A stretch of 64,000 nucleotides of DNA from Arenimonas caeni (GTDB taxonomy: Bacteria > Pseudomonadota > Gammaproteobacteria > Xanthomonadales > Xanthomonadaceae), in NCBI RefSeq assembly GCF_003024235.1, contig NZ_KZ679090.1, forward strand, positions 62,001 through 126,000, in the 5' to 3' direction. The notes under the pieces were generated by a model that did no database searches, was not told the origin of the DNA, and saw only the letters and a list, made by a program, of their open reading frames with translations. Positions 16,829-25,102 of this stretch are shown here, one piece after another. The first letter of the stretch is position 1. Every line of letters begins with the position of its first letter. The translations under genes were made by a program, and so were the position numbers.

Positions 16829-17810
16829 CCATCTTCACCTTGCCGCGGAACACGTAGTACGTCCAGGCCGTGTACATCAGCACGAACGGAATGACGAACA
16901 GGACGCCGACGAGGAGGAACAGCTGGCTCTCCGGCGCGGACGCGGCGTCATGGAAGGTGTGGCTCGGCGGCACGACGTAGGGCCATTTGCTGAACAGCAG
17001 GCCCGCGTAGAACAGTCCGAACAGGACGATGGTCCCGATGAACGGCAAGGCTTCACGGCCGCGCGCCAGCCCGCGCCAGACCAGGGCGGCCACCGCGACC
17101 GTGGCGGCCGGCAACAACCAAAGCCAGGAAAGGTTTCCGAACCAGCGGGCGTTTACGTACGCGTCCATCTGCGGCGTCCACACGCTCACCACCACGAAGA
17201 ATCCCATGACGACGGCCAGCAGTCGCAGCGACCAGCGGCGCATCCGTTGCTGCAGTTCGCCCTCGGTCTTGAGAACCAGCCAGGTCGCGCCGAGCAGCGA
17301 GTAGCCCGCAACGAGACCCATGCCCGTCATGACGGTGAACGGGGTCAGCCAGTCGAAAGCACCTCCGACGTAGCGCATGTTCTCGGTCTCGAAGCCCTGG
17401 ATGTAGGCGCCGACCACGGCGCCTTGGGCGAACGTCGCCACCAGCGAACCGCCGGTGAAGGCGAGGTTCCACATCGGCTTGCCTTTCGCCGAGGCCTTGA
17501 AGCGGAACTCGAAGGCGACACCGCGGAAGATCAATCCGGCCAGCAGCAGGAATACGCCGATGTAGAGCGCCGGCAGGAAGACCGCGTAAACGAGCGGAAA
17601 AGCGGCAAGCAATCCGGCGCCACCGAGGATGAGCCAGGTCTCGTTGCCATCCCAGACCGGCGCGACGGAATTCATCATCACGTCGCGCTCGTCTTCGTTG
17701 ACGGCGAACGGAAAGAGCATGCCGACGCCGAGGTCGAAGCCGTCTGCCAGCACGTACATCAGCAGGCCGAAGCCGAGGATGGCCACCCAGACATAAGTGA
17801 AGTCGAACAT
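16812..17810 (-). CDS. cydB: Cytochrome bd-type quinol oxidase subunit II
   Basis: A 332-residue integral membrane protein with about eight or nine spans, beginning FTYVWVAILGFGLLMYVL and containing ADGFDLGVGML and the conserved WDGNETWL. At this length it matches CioB-type subunits (about 335 residues) better than E. coli CydB (379). It pairs with the CydA homologue immediately upstream; the gap between their coding regions is 17 nt. Confidence 0.93.
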   Translation of the reverse strand: MFDFTYVWVAILGFGLLMYVLADGFDLGVGMLFPFAVNEDERDVMMNSVAPVWDGNETWLILGGAGLLAAFPLVYAVFLPALYIGVFLLLAGLIFRGVAFEFRFKASAKGKPMWNLAFTGGSLVATFAQGAVVGAYIQGFETENMRYVGGAFDWLTPFTVMTGMGLVAGYSLLGATWLVLKTEGELQQRMRRWSLRLLAVVMGFFVVVSVWTPQMDAYVNARWFGNLSWLWLLPAATVAVAALVWRGLARGREALPFIGTIVLFGLFYAGLLFSKWPYVVPPSHTFHDAASAPESQLFLLVGVLFVIPFVLMYTAWTYYVFRGKVKMGVGYH

Positions 17811-17827
17811 GGGAAGGTCTCCGGCGA

Positions 17828-19240
17828 TCAGGACTGGAAGAAGGGCGGCGTGGACGACGACTTCGCTTCGATCTCGACGGCGGACAGCGGACGCTTTGGC
17901 CGTCCGCGGTCGTCTCCGTGGGCCGGAAGCTCGGTGATGCCGTGCTGGATCACCTTGCGCAGATAATGGAGCCCGGCGGTGAAGACCACTGCGTAAACCG
18001 CGATGTAGCCGGCCATCGTCAGCAGCACCATCCAGCCCTCCAGGCTGGGCGTTACGGCATCGGTGGCCGTCATGACGCCGTAGATCAGGAAGGGCTGGCG
18101 ACCGATCTCGGTGACGAACCAGCCGGCGAGCACGGCGATGAACGGGGCCGGGATCATCCAGGTCAGCAAGCGAAGGAATCGCGGTGACGAGCGCAACTTG
18201 CCGCTCCAGACGAGCCAGGCGCCCCAGAGGCCGACGAGGATCATCAGCATCCCGATGCCCACCATCACGCGGAAGCTCCAGAAAACCATGGCCACCGGCG
18301 GGCGCTCCTCAGGCGCGAAGTCCTTGAGGCCCTGGACGACGCCGTCGGGATCATGCTTGAGGATGACGCTCGCCAGTTTCGGGATGCCAACCTCGAGGTG
18401 ATTCTCCTCGGCCTGCTGGTCGGGCAGCGCGAACAGCAGCAGCGGCACCTGCCCGCCCGTCTCCCAGTGGCCCTCCATGGCTGCGACCTTGGCCGGCTGG
18501 TGCTCCAGGGTGTTCAGTCCGTGCATGTCGCCGACGAACAGCTGTAGCGGCGCGATGACGGCCAGGAGCACGAGGGTCATCTTGAGCGCGCGCTCAGCTG
18601 ACTCCACCGCGTGGCCGCGCAGCAGGTAGAGCGCCGAGACGCCGGCCACGACGAAGCCACCGGTCAGGAAGGATGCCAGCGCCATGTGGGCGAAGCGGTA
18701 AGGGAAGGAGGGATTGAAGATCGCCTCAGCCCAGCTGGTCACATGGACCATGCCCTCGCGCAGCTCGAAGCCGGTGGGCGTCTGCATCCAGGAGTTCGCG
18801 GACAGGATCCAGAACGACGAGATAAAGGTGCCGATCGCCACCATGTAGGCCGAGAGCAGATGCAAGCCCGGCGGCACCTTGCCCCGCCCGAACAGCAGGA
18901 CGCCCAGGAACGCGGCTTCCAGGAAGAAGGCCGTCACGACCTCATAGGCGAGGATCGGCCCGAGGAAGTTCGACGAGGCGTAGGCAAAGTTGCTCCAGTT
19001 CGTACCGAACTGGAACGCCATCACCAGGCCCGACACCACGCCCATGCCGAAGACAACGGCGAAGACCTTGGTCCAGAAGGCGGCGAGCCGTTCCCAGTGG
19101 GGGCTGCCGGTCTTGAGCGAGATCGTCTCCAGCACCGCGATGTAGCTGGCGAGGCCGATCGTGAAGACCGGGAAGATCGCGTGGAAGGACACGACGAAGG
19201 CGAACTGCAGCCTGGAGAGGAAGACCGGATCGAGATCCAT
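17828..19240 (-). CDS. cydA: Cytochrome bd-type quinol oxidase subunit I, short Q-loop (CioA-like)
   Basis: A 470-residue haem-binding subunit. His20 in FAFVVSFHAIFP corresponds to the high-spin haem ligand of E. coli CydA, and the quinol-side GRQPFLIYG motif is present. The total length is about 50 residues below E. coli CydA, consistent with the short Q-loop class that includes cyanide-insensitive oxidase CioA. The ATG at 19240 begins the conserved DLDPVFLSRLQF N terminus; the open frame extends further upstream but without family resemblance. Oxidases of this type allow respiration when sulfide, cyanide or NO block haem-copper oxidases. Confidence 0.93.
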   Translation of the reverse strand: MDLDPVFLSRLQFAFVVSFHAIFPVFTIGLASYIAVLETISLKTGSPHWERLAAFWTKVFAVVFGMGVVSGLVMAFQFGTNWSNFAYASSNFLGPILAYEVVTAFFLEAAFLGVLLFGRGKVPPGLHLLSAYMVAIGTFISSFWILSANSWMQTPTGFELREGMVHVTSWAEAIFNPSFPYRFAHMALASFLTGGFVVAGVSALYLLRGHAVESAERALKMTLVLLAVIAPLQLFVGDMHGLNTLEHQPAKVAAMEGHWETGGQVPLLLFALPDQQAEENHLEVGIPKLASVILKHDPDGVVQGLKDFAPEERPPVAMVFWSFRVMVGIGMLMILVGLWGAWLVWSGKLRSSPRFLRLLTWMIPAPFIAVLAGWFVTEIGRQPFLIYGVMTATDAVTPSLEGWMVLLTMAGYIAVYAVVFTAGLHYLRKVIQHGITELPAHGDDRGRPKRPLSAVEIEAKSSSTPPFFQS

Positions 19241-19405
19241 AGGTGCGGGCCTGAGACGGGTCGGCGTTCGCCGACCGGGGGTGGATGGGCATCGGATGAC
19301 TGTAACGACCCGGATAAAGGACCGCCGGGCTGGAAGCAAGCCCCGCAAGGCCTTGCGGATCGATACGGCATCACGACAGGGGCTTTATATGAGCATACTC
19401 TTATA

Positions 19406-19419
19406 TTAGTGTTGACTAA
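19406..19419. promoter_or_regulatory. Small inverted repeat in the cydA / rhodanese-remnant divergent region
   Basis: TTAGT-GTTG-ACTAA is a 5-bp inverted repeat in an AT-rich patch (about 19381-19430) between divergent genes, and TTGACT within it could serve as a -35. It is the likeliest control region for both directions, but the site is short. Confidence 0.3.
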
Positions 19420-19444
19420 ACTCAAAAGGGAATAGGTGGGCCAA

Positions 19445-19582
19445 ATGCGTTCCGTACTCCGCAGTCTGTTGGCAGGCTCATCCGGCTCGGCCTCGGTCGA
19501 AGCACCGTTCAAAGCCATCAACGTCAAGGGCGGAATGATCGCGTGGCAACGTGCCGGCCTGCCGATGGAGGGAACACGATGA
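19445..19582 (+). pseudogene. Internally deleted rhodanese remnant
   Basis: A 45-codon frame. The first 20 residues (MRSVLRSLLAGSSGSAS) look like the start of a small rhodanese, and the last 20 (AINVKGGMIAWQRAGLP) are the characteristic C-terminal end of a rhodanese domain. The middle, including the catalytic cysteine loop, is absent, while the two ends remain in frame. It has no catalytic residue and cannot be an active sulfurtransferase. Its TGA overlaps the ATG of the next gene (ATGA), so it may still be translated as a leader that couples translation. Confidence 0.6.
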
Positions 19583-20547
19583 ATACGAAGCGCCTTGAAA
19601 ACAGCCTTGGTCCCGTCCTCGCGCTTGCCTGCGCGCTGGGCGTTGCGTCAGCTCCGGCAAGCGGATCCGCGCCGGCGCCGAACGCCCGGGCCGCAGAAGC
19701 CGCGAAAGCCTTCTCGGCTGAATTGCGCAGCACCTTGGGTGCCGCCATGGCCCAAGGCGGGCCGAGCGCTGGCGTCCGCGTCTGCCATCAAGAGGCTCCC
19801 CGCATCGCAGAACGGGTTTCGGCGGCGCATGGCGTCCGCCTCGGGCGCGTCGGGGTTCGCTCCCGGCAGCCCGCCAACCGGCTCGAGGGCTGGCAAAAGG
19901 CACTGCTGACAACGTGGCAGTCCTCGCCCCCGGCAGGAACGCCGGCAAGTTGGGCGCCCGTCAGCTCGATCGACCCGCAGGACGGAACGCTGCGCTGGGC
20001 GAAGGCCATCGAAACCGAGGCGGTTTGCTTGGTTTGCCACGGCCCCTCGGTCGAGCCGGGCCTGGCCGAGACCATCCGCCGTCTCTACCCCGATGATCCT
20101 GCCGTCGGCTTCGAACCCGGTAGCCTGCGCGGCCTGTTGTGGGTGGAGGTGGATCCGGCGAAGCCAGCCACGGTGACTTCTCCCGACGCGCGTCGGGTGA
20201 TCCTCATGAGCGAGGCACAATCGGCCGCCTTGCGTCGTCAGATGCGCGCCCACCTGGAGCGGATCGAAGGCACGATGCTGGCCCTCGGCCACGACGATGC
20301 GCAATCCGCCGGGACACTCCTAGCCCAGGGCGCTGCTGGTGGGGGGCAGTCGGGCGGAGAGGATTTCCGCTCAGCCTTGCCTGAGGGTTGGTCGCGCTTC
20401 GCGCGGCCGATGCACGTTGCGCTGGGCCAAGCCTCCGAGGCGGCCGCCGCCGGGGACGTGCCCCGGACGCTCCGACATCTGGGCGAAGCGGTTGGCCATT
20501 GCAATGCCTGCCATGCGACCTACCGCGTCGAGGCCCGGGAGCCCTGA
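19579..20547 (+). CDS. Exported di-haem protein: DUF3365 domain plus cytochrome c'-like tail
   Basis: A 322-residue protein with a signal-peptide-like N terminus (hydrophobic about residues 10-28). A Tll0287/DUF3365-like haem domain carries C150-x2-C153-H154 (CLVCHG). The C-terminal CNACHATYR (308-316) is the haem-attachment motif typical of cytochrome c'. Two haem sites in one chain suggest a periplasmic redox or gas/NO sensor. The start at 19579 is preferred because it overlaps the preceding remnant's stop and gives a clean signal peptide. It is divergent from cydABDC, and shared control is plausible. Confidence 0.75.
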   Translation: MNTKRLENSLGPVLALACALGVASAPASGSAPAPNARAAEAAKAFSAELRSTLGAAMAQGGPSAGVRVCHQEAPRIAERVSAAHGVRLGRVGVRSRQPANRLEGWQKALLTTWQSSPPAGTPASWAPVSSIDPQDGTLRWAKAIETEAVCLVCHGPSVEPGLAETIRRLYPDDPAVGFEPGSLRGLLWVEVDPAKPATVTSPDARRVILMSEAQSAALRRQMRAHLERIEGTMLALGHDDAQSAGTLLAQGAAGGGQSGGEDFRSALPEGWSRFARPMHVALGQASEAAAAGDVPRTLRHLGEAVGHCNACHATYRVEAREP

Positions 20548-20594
20548 TTCGCGGACCCCAGGCCAGGAGATGCGGGCCTTCGTTCTCCCTGGGT

Positions 20595-21737
20595 TCAAAG
20601 AATCCAATCCGGGCGCAACAGCAGTATCAGCGATAGCGCCAACATCACCAGGCCACTGATCATCTTCAGAGCGCGTCCGCTGAGTTCCCCCATCTTTCCG
20701 CTCGACAATGCCACGACCGCAATGCCGACCATAAGCGCATCATCGATCACGTACGCGGCAATGTAGAGCCCGATATACCCGTAGTGCGCGGCAGGGCTGA
20801 CCGCCTGCTCGGACAGGACAGCCGTATAGATAGCGGGCAGGCCGGCGGTACACAGCAATTCAACGAAATTCACCAAAACCGCAAGCACCGCGACCGCGAT
20901 CATCGACATCGCCAGCGAAGGGGCCTGGATGACACGCCGGGCCCGCGCATAGATGCCCGGCTTCGCTGCTGCAGGAATAGAGAGCGAAAGACCTCGACCG
21001 AAAGCCACGAAGTCCTTCAGGTTGATTACGGCGATGACCAATGCAACCGCGGCCAGAAGGAGGCGAACGGATTCACTGAAGCCGACCGCAAGGAATATGT
21101 TCAACCACGCGGCCATGAAGGCGTAGTAGACCGCGCCGCTGACGATGACGAAGGTGCCAGCGATCAGCGCCATGCGCCTGCGGTTGCGCAGCCGCACGAG
21201 CAGGGACAGCAGGAACAGTAAGACCCACATCGCACAAGGGTTGAAGCCGTCTACCAGCCCCAGGCCGATCGTGAAAAGCGGCAAGCCGATATTCTCGATG
21301 TTCAGCGTCCCGAGCCAGCCAGCGTCCACTTCGTTGTCGCGATTGGCTGCGCCGTCCAGCAGCGTGCGCAGCCTCTGGCCGGTATGCGCAGCGTCGTCGA
21401 AACCAACGACCACTTCGTCGCCGATGACGAAGGTGGGGACGCCCGGGGGCCACACGCCCGCGCGATCGGACAAGGCAAGCAGACGCTCGGATGCCTCGGC
21501 ATCACGATCGACTTGATGCCGGCGGACAACCAGTTCGGGGCGCTCCCTTTGAAGTTCCGCGAGAAACTGCTTTGCATTGGCGCAGTGCGGACAACCTTCG
21601 CGAACGTAGACCTCGATATCCGGCGCGCGCTGCGCGGAGTCCGGGGCATTGTCCTGCGCGTGCAAGGACGCCGAAAGCGCCGCAAGAAGAAAAATCAAAA
21701 GCAGGGTGGCGGTGCGCACGGCCAGGGCGCTGCGCAT
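20595..21737 (-). CDS. Membrane thiol protein: glutaredoxin-like domain plus CcdA-like membrane domain
   Basis: A 380-residue protein. Residues 1-27 form a signal peptide. A glutaredoxin-like periplasmic domain follows with C49-P-H-C52 and the cis-Pro segment GVPTF. From about residue 160 there are six or seven membrane spans with GFNPCAMW and ELLCTAGLP, the two cysteine motifs typical of CcdA/DsbD membrane domains. It probably moves reducing equivalents across the membrane for periplasmic thiols. ATG 21737 is chosen because it starts the signal peptide; the longer frame is an overlap with dps. Confidence 0.8.
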   Translation of the reverse strand: MRSALAVRTATLLLIFLLAALSASLHAQDNAPDSAQRAPDIEVYVREGCPHCANAKQFLAELQRERPELVVRRHQVDRDAEASERLLALSDRAGVWPPGVPTFVIGDEVVVGFDDAAHTGQRLRTLLDGAANRDNEVDAGWLGTLNIENIGLPLFTIGLGLVDGFNPCAMWVLLFLLSLLVRLRNRRRMALIAGTFVIVSGAVYYAFMAAWLNIFLAVGFSESVRLLLAAVALVIAVINLKDFVAFGRGLSLSIPAAAKPGIYARARRVIQAPSLAMSMIAVAVLAVLVNFVELLCTAGLPAIYTAVLSEQAVSPAAHYGYIGLYIAAYVIDDALMVGIAVVALSSGKMGELSGRALKMISGLVMLALSLILLLRPDWIL

Positions 21738-21748
21738 CGGCGGCAAGA

Positions 21749-22258
21749 TCAGTGCTCGAGCATGCTGCGCAGCATCCAGGCTGTCTTCTCGTGAACGGCT
21801 AGGCGCTGGGTGGCGATGTCGGCGGTCGGCTGGTCGTCGGCCTTGTCGGCCAGCGGCAGCAGCGCCCGCGCGGTGCGCGCCGTGGCTTCCTGCGCGCGCA
21901 CCAGGTGGCGCAGCATGTCGTCGGCCGAAGGCACGCCCTCCACTTCGCTGAAGGTCGCCAGGCCCGCGAACTGCCGGTAGGTGCCCGGCGCCGGGAAGCC
22001 CAGCGCGCGGATGCGCTCGGCGATGTCGTCGAGCGCGTTCCACTGCTCGGTGTACTGGCCCATGAACATCATGTGCAGGCCGTTGAACTGCGGGCCGGTG
22101 ACGTTCCAGTGGAAGTTGTGCGTCATCAGGTAGAGCGTGTAGCTGTCGGCGAGCAGCACCGACAGGCCCTGCGCCAGCGCCTTGCGGTCCTTCTCGCCGA
22201 TGCCGATGTCGATCGCCGGGCCCTTGGCCTTCTTCGCGGGTTTGTCCTGCTTTGCCAT
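21749..22258 (-). CDS. dps: Dps-family ferritin-like DNA protection protein
   Basis: A 169-residue four-helix protein with the Dps ferroxidase signature HNFHWNVTGPQF and the downstream WNALDDIAERIRALG. The N terminus is short and lysine-rich (AKQDKPAKKAK), the type of tail that binds DNA. A strong AAGGAGAACCGAC lies before ATG 22258. It would store iron and remove peroxide. It sits 11 nt upstream of the glutaredoxin/CcdA-like gene and next to ZIP, peroxiredoxin and oxyR-like genes, forming an oxidative-stress neighbourhood. Confidence 0.93.
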   Translation of the reverse strand: MAKQDKPAKKAKGPAIDIGIGEKDRKALAQGLSVLLADSYTLYLMTHNFHWNVTGPQFNGLHMMFMGQYTEQWNALDDIAERIRALGFPAPGTYRQFAGLATFSEVEGVPSADDMLRHLVRAQEATARTARALLPLADKADDQPTADIATQRLAVHEKTAWMLRSMLEH

Positions 22259-22286
22259 GTCGGTTCTCCTTGGTGGCGGGCTGCGC

Positions 22287-23213
22287 TCAGCCCAGGCTGG
22301 TGTCGAGGAACATCATCAGTGCGAATCCGGCCATCAGCCCGAGCGTGGCGGGCGTCTGGTGGCCGTTGCGGTGCGTTTCGGGAATGACTTCGTGGGAAAC
22401 GACGAAGACCATCGCCCCCGCGGCGAGCGCCAGCCCGATCGGATACGCCAGCGCGAAACCGCTGGAGAGGCCCACGCCGAGCAACGCGCCCACCGGTTCC
22501 ATCAGGCCGCTCGCCACCGCCACGGCCACCGAGCGCCCAGCCGGAAAACCCGCGGCACGCATGGCCAAAGCCACGGCCAGCCCTTCCGGGATGTCCTGCA
22601 GGGAAATCGCCGCGGCCACCGGCAGGCCCACCGACAGGTCGCCCTGCGAGAAAGCAACGCCGATGGCCATGCCCTCGGGCAGGTTGTGCAGCGCGATCGC
22701 GAACACGAACAGCCAGATCCGGCCGCAATAGGCGTGGCCGGGACCGCAGGGGCCGGTCTTGTCGTGCTCGTGCGGGGTGAAGGCGTCCAGGCCCAGCATC
22801 AGCATCACGCCCAGCGCGATGCCCAGCACCACCACCAGCCCGGCGCCCGGGCCCTCGCCGAGCAAAGCCGAGGCGGATTCCAGGCTGGGCAAGAGAAGGG
22901 AAAAGGCCGAGGCGGCGAGCATCATGCCGGCCGCGAAACCCAGCAGGCTGTCTTCGATGGCCTGCGGCAGGCCACGCATCGCCAAGGCCGGCAAGGCGCC
23001 GATGGCCGTGGCGGCGAACCCCGCGGTGCCACCCCACAGCGCCATCGACACGCCGGCGCCGCCGCCCGTCTCCAGCAGGTTGGCCAGGCTCTGCAGCAGC
23101 AGCCACAGCGACACCGTCGCCGCGACCAGCAGGCCGGCCGCGGCCCAGGCGTGTTCGCGCGCGTGCCGGAGAACGATCGTCTTCCACGCGATGCCGGGCA
23201 CATGCACCTGCAA
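22287..23213 (-). CDS. ZIP-family divalent metal transporter
   Basis: A 308-residue integral membrane protein with the ZIP fold: eight spans, a histidine-bearing loop (DAFTPHEHDK) between spans III and IV, HNLPEGMAIGVAFSQGD in span IV and QDIPEGLAVALA in span V, the two metal-binding helices. It likely imports zinc or iron. The start is taken as TTG 23213 because AAGGAGG lies six nt upstream; the ATG at 23249 has no comparable site. Confidence 0.85.
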   Translation of the reverse strand: MQVHVPGIAWKTIVLRHAREHAWAAAGLLVAATVSLWLLLQSLANLLETGGGAGVSMALWGGTAGFAATAIGALPALAMRGLPQAIEDSLLGFAAGMMLAASAFSLLLPSLESASALLGEGPGAGLVVVLGIALGVMLMLGLDAFTPHEHDKTGPCGPGHAYCGRIWLFVFAIALHNLPEGMAIGVAFSQGDLSVGLPVAAAISLQDIPEGLAVALAMRAAGFPAGRSVAVAVASGLMEPVGALLGVGLSSGFALAYPIGLALAAGAMVFVVSHEVIPETHRNGHQTPATLGLMAGFALMMFLDTSLG

Positions 23214-23330
23214 GCGGAACCTCCTTGGGGCGGCCGTGGCTGGGATCATACCCAGCCCCGTATGCGTCGCACTATCGCAGCGGGCCCGCGGCAGGGTTCG
23301 CCTGTCCGCGGGCCCGGGCTTGCTCCTGGA

Positions 23331-24056
23331 TCAGCCGAGCGACTTCATCGAGAAGTACCAGTCGGTCGTCTCCAGGCCTTCCTTCAGGCGCGCGTCGACT
23401 TCCTTGACGGTCTTGGGCGCACCGGCCAGCACCTTGTCACCCGGCTGCCAGCCTTCCGGCGTGGCGACGCCGTTGGCGAGGCTGGTCTGCAGGCCGCGCA
23501 CCAGGCGCAGGATCTCGGCCACGGAACGGCCGTTGGTCATCGGGTAGTACACCATCGCGCGCAGGATGCCCTGCGGGTCGACGATGAAGGTGGCGCGCAC
23601 CGCCGACGTGTCGGACGCACCCGGGTGGATCATGCCGTAGGCGCGGGCCACGTTCATCGACAGGTCCTCGATGATCGGGAACGGGATCTCGACTCCGAAC
23701 TTCTCCTTGATGTTGCCCACCCAGGCCAGGTGCGAGTAGATCGAGTCGATCGACAGGCCCAGCAGCTCGCAGTTGGCGTCGGCGAAATCACCCGCGGCCC
23801 TGGCGAAGGCGGTGAACTCGGTGGTGCAGACCGGGGTGAAGTCGGCCGGGTGCGAGAACAGCACCAGCCACTTGCCGCGGTAGTCCTCGAGCGAACGGTC
23901 GCCGTGGGTGGTCTTGGCCTTGAAGGCGGGCGCCGGCTCGTTGATGCGCGGCAGGCCATAGGCCGGCTGCGGCGCGGCGAACACGGCTTCGACGGTGGCG
24001 GCGGGGGCGGCGGCCTTGTCGGCGACCGGAAGGACGTTGGAATCGGTGCAGCTCAT
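23331..24056 (-). CDS. Peroxiredoxin, Prx6/1-Cys type
   Basis: A 241-residue thioredoxin-fold peroxidase. The peroxidatic Cys77 lies in HPADFTPVCTTEF. The long C-terminal arm (ending ETTDWYFSMKSLG) matches the Prx6 group rather than AhpC. The first 35 residues are an extra Ala-rich stretch. AAAGGAGAAACACC precedes ATG 24056. It lies 28 nt upstream of the hydrolase gene's end in the same direction, so hydrolase and peroxiredoxin form one leftward unit divergent from the oxyR-like gene. Confidence 0.9.
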   Translation of the reverse strand: MSCTDSNVLPVADKAAAPAATVEAVFAAPQPAYGLPRINEPAPAFKAKTTHGDRSLEDYRGKWLVLFSHPADFTPVCTTEFTAFARAAGDFADANCELLGLSIDSIYSHLAWVGNIKEKFGVEIPFPIIEDLSMNVARAYGMIHPGASDTSAVRATFIVDPQGILRAMVYYPMTNGRSVAEILRLVRGLQTSLANGVATPEGWQPGDKVLAGAPKTVKEVDARLKEGLETTDWYFSMKSLG

Positions 24057-24084
24057 GGTGTTTCTCCTTTGGGGGTGCGTGGGT

Positions 24085-24996
24085 TCAGAGCGAATCGAGC
24101 GGAACCTTCAGGTAACGGGTGCCGTTGTCCTCGGGTTCCGGGAGGGTGCCGGCTTTCATGTTCACTTGCAGGGACGGGATGATCAGGCGGGGCATGGCCA
24201 GGGTGGCGTCGCGGGCCTGGCGCAGCGCCACGAAGCTGTCCTCGTCCATGCCGTCGCGGACGTGGATGTTGCGGGCGCGCTGTTCGGCCACCGTGCTTTC
24301 CCAGCGGATCTCGCGACCGCCGGTGCCGTAGTCGTGGCACATGAACAGGCGGGTGGCCGCGGGCAGCGCCAGCACGCGTCGCATCGAGCGGTACAGCACG
24401 CGGGCGTCCCCGCCGGGGAAATCGGCGCGGGCCGAGCCGGAGTCGGGCATGAACAGGGTGTCGCCGACGAAGGCCGCGTCGCCGATGACGTGGGTCATGC
24501 AGGCCGGCGTGTGGCCCGGCGTATGCAGCGCCACCGCCTGCAAGCGGCCGATGGCGTAGGTGTCGCCGTCGTCGAACAGCCGGTCGAACTGGCTGCCGTC
24601 GCGGCGGAAGCGGGTGCCTTCGTTGAATACCTTGCCGAAGGTTTCCTGCACCACGGTGATGTTCTCGCCGATGCCGATGCGGCCGCCGAGCTCCTCCTTC
24701 AGGTACGGCGCGGCCGAGAGGTGGTCGGCGTGCACGTGCGTTTCCACCAGCCACTCGACTCGCAGGCCGCGCTCGCGCACGTGGCGGATGATGGCGTCGG
24801 CCGACGCGTAGTCGATGTGGCCGGAGGCGTAATCGAAGTCCAGCACCGGGTCGATGATGGCGCAGGCGTCGCTGTCCGGGTCCCTCACCACGTAGCTGAT
24901 GGTGTTGGTGGCCGGGTCGAAGAAGGGGGTCACGTCCGGCGCCGGGCCGGCGGGCAGGCCCTTGGGCAGGGGCGGGTGGTTCCTGGTCGTTTCCAT
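24085..24996 (-). CDS. Metallo-beta-lactamase-fold persulfide dioxygenase-like hydrolase (ETHE1/Blh type)
   Basis: A 303-residue MBL-fold enzyme with THVHADHLSAAPYLKEE (HxHxDH metal site), HTPGHTPA and the FVGDTLFMPDSG loop. ETHE1 and Blh proteins show this arrangement and oxidise glutathione persulfide to sulfite. The start at 24996 has AAGGAG nine nt upstream; an upstream in-frame ATG at 25035 has none. It is divergent from the oxyR-like gene and co-directional with the peroxiredoxin. Sulfite from it could be handled by the nearby TauE exporter and the molybdoenzyme operon. Confidence 0.85.
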   Translation of the reverse strand: METTRNHPPLPKGLPAGPAPDVTPFFDPATNTISYVVRDPDSDACAIIDPVLDFDYASGHIDYASADAIIRHVRERGLRVEWLVETHVHADHLSAAPYLKEELGGRIGIGENITVVQETFGKVFNEGTRFRRDGSQFDRLFDDGDTYAIGRLQAVALHTPGHTPACMTHVIGDAAFVGDTLFMPDSGSARADFPGGDARVLYRSMRRVLALPAATRLFMCHDYGTGGREIRWESTVAEQRARNIHVRDGMDEDSFVALRQARDATLAMPRLIIPSLQVNMKAGTLPEPEDNGTRYLKVPLDSL

Positions 24997-25049
24997 CGGG
25001 CTGCTCCTTGGGTAGAGCGTTTCGTTGGAGGCCAATCTAGGCGCTTGAT

Positions 25050-25070
25050 CTATTCAATGGAAATGAATAG
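25050..25070. promoter_or_regulatory. Candidate LysR/OxyR operator
   Basis: CTATTCA-N7-TGAATAG is a perfect 7-bp inverted repeat in the divergent gap between the hydrolase and oxyR-like genes, where a LysR-type regulator would bind its own and the target promoter. Its CTAT/ATAG half-sites recall OxyR boxes. Confidence 0.5.
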
Positions 25071-25102
25071 TTTTGAATCCTGTATTCGGAAAAAGCGAAC
25101 AC

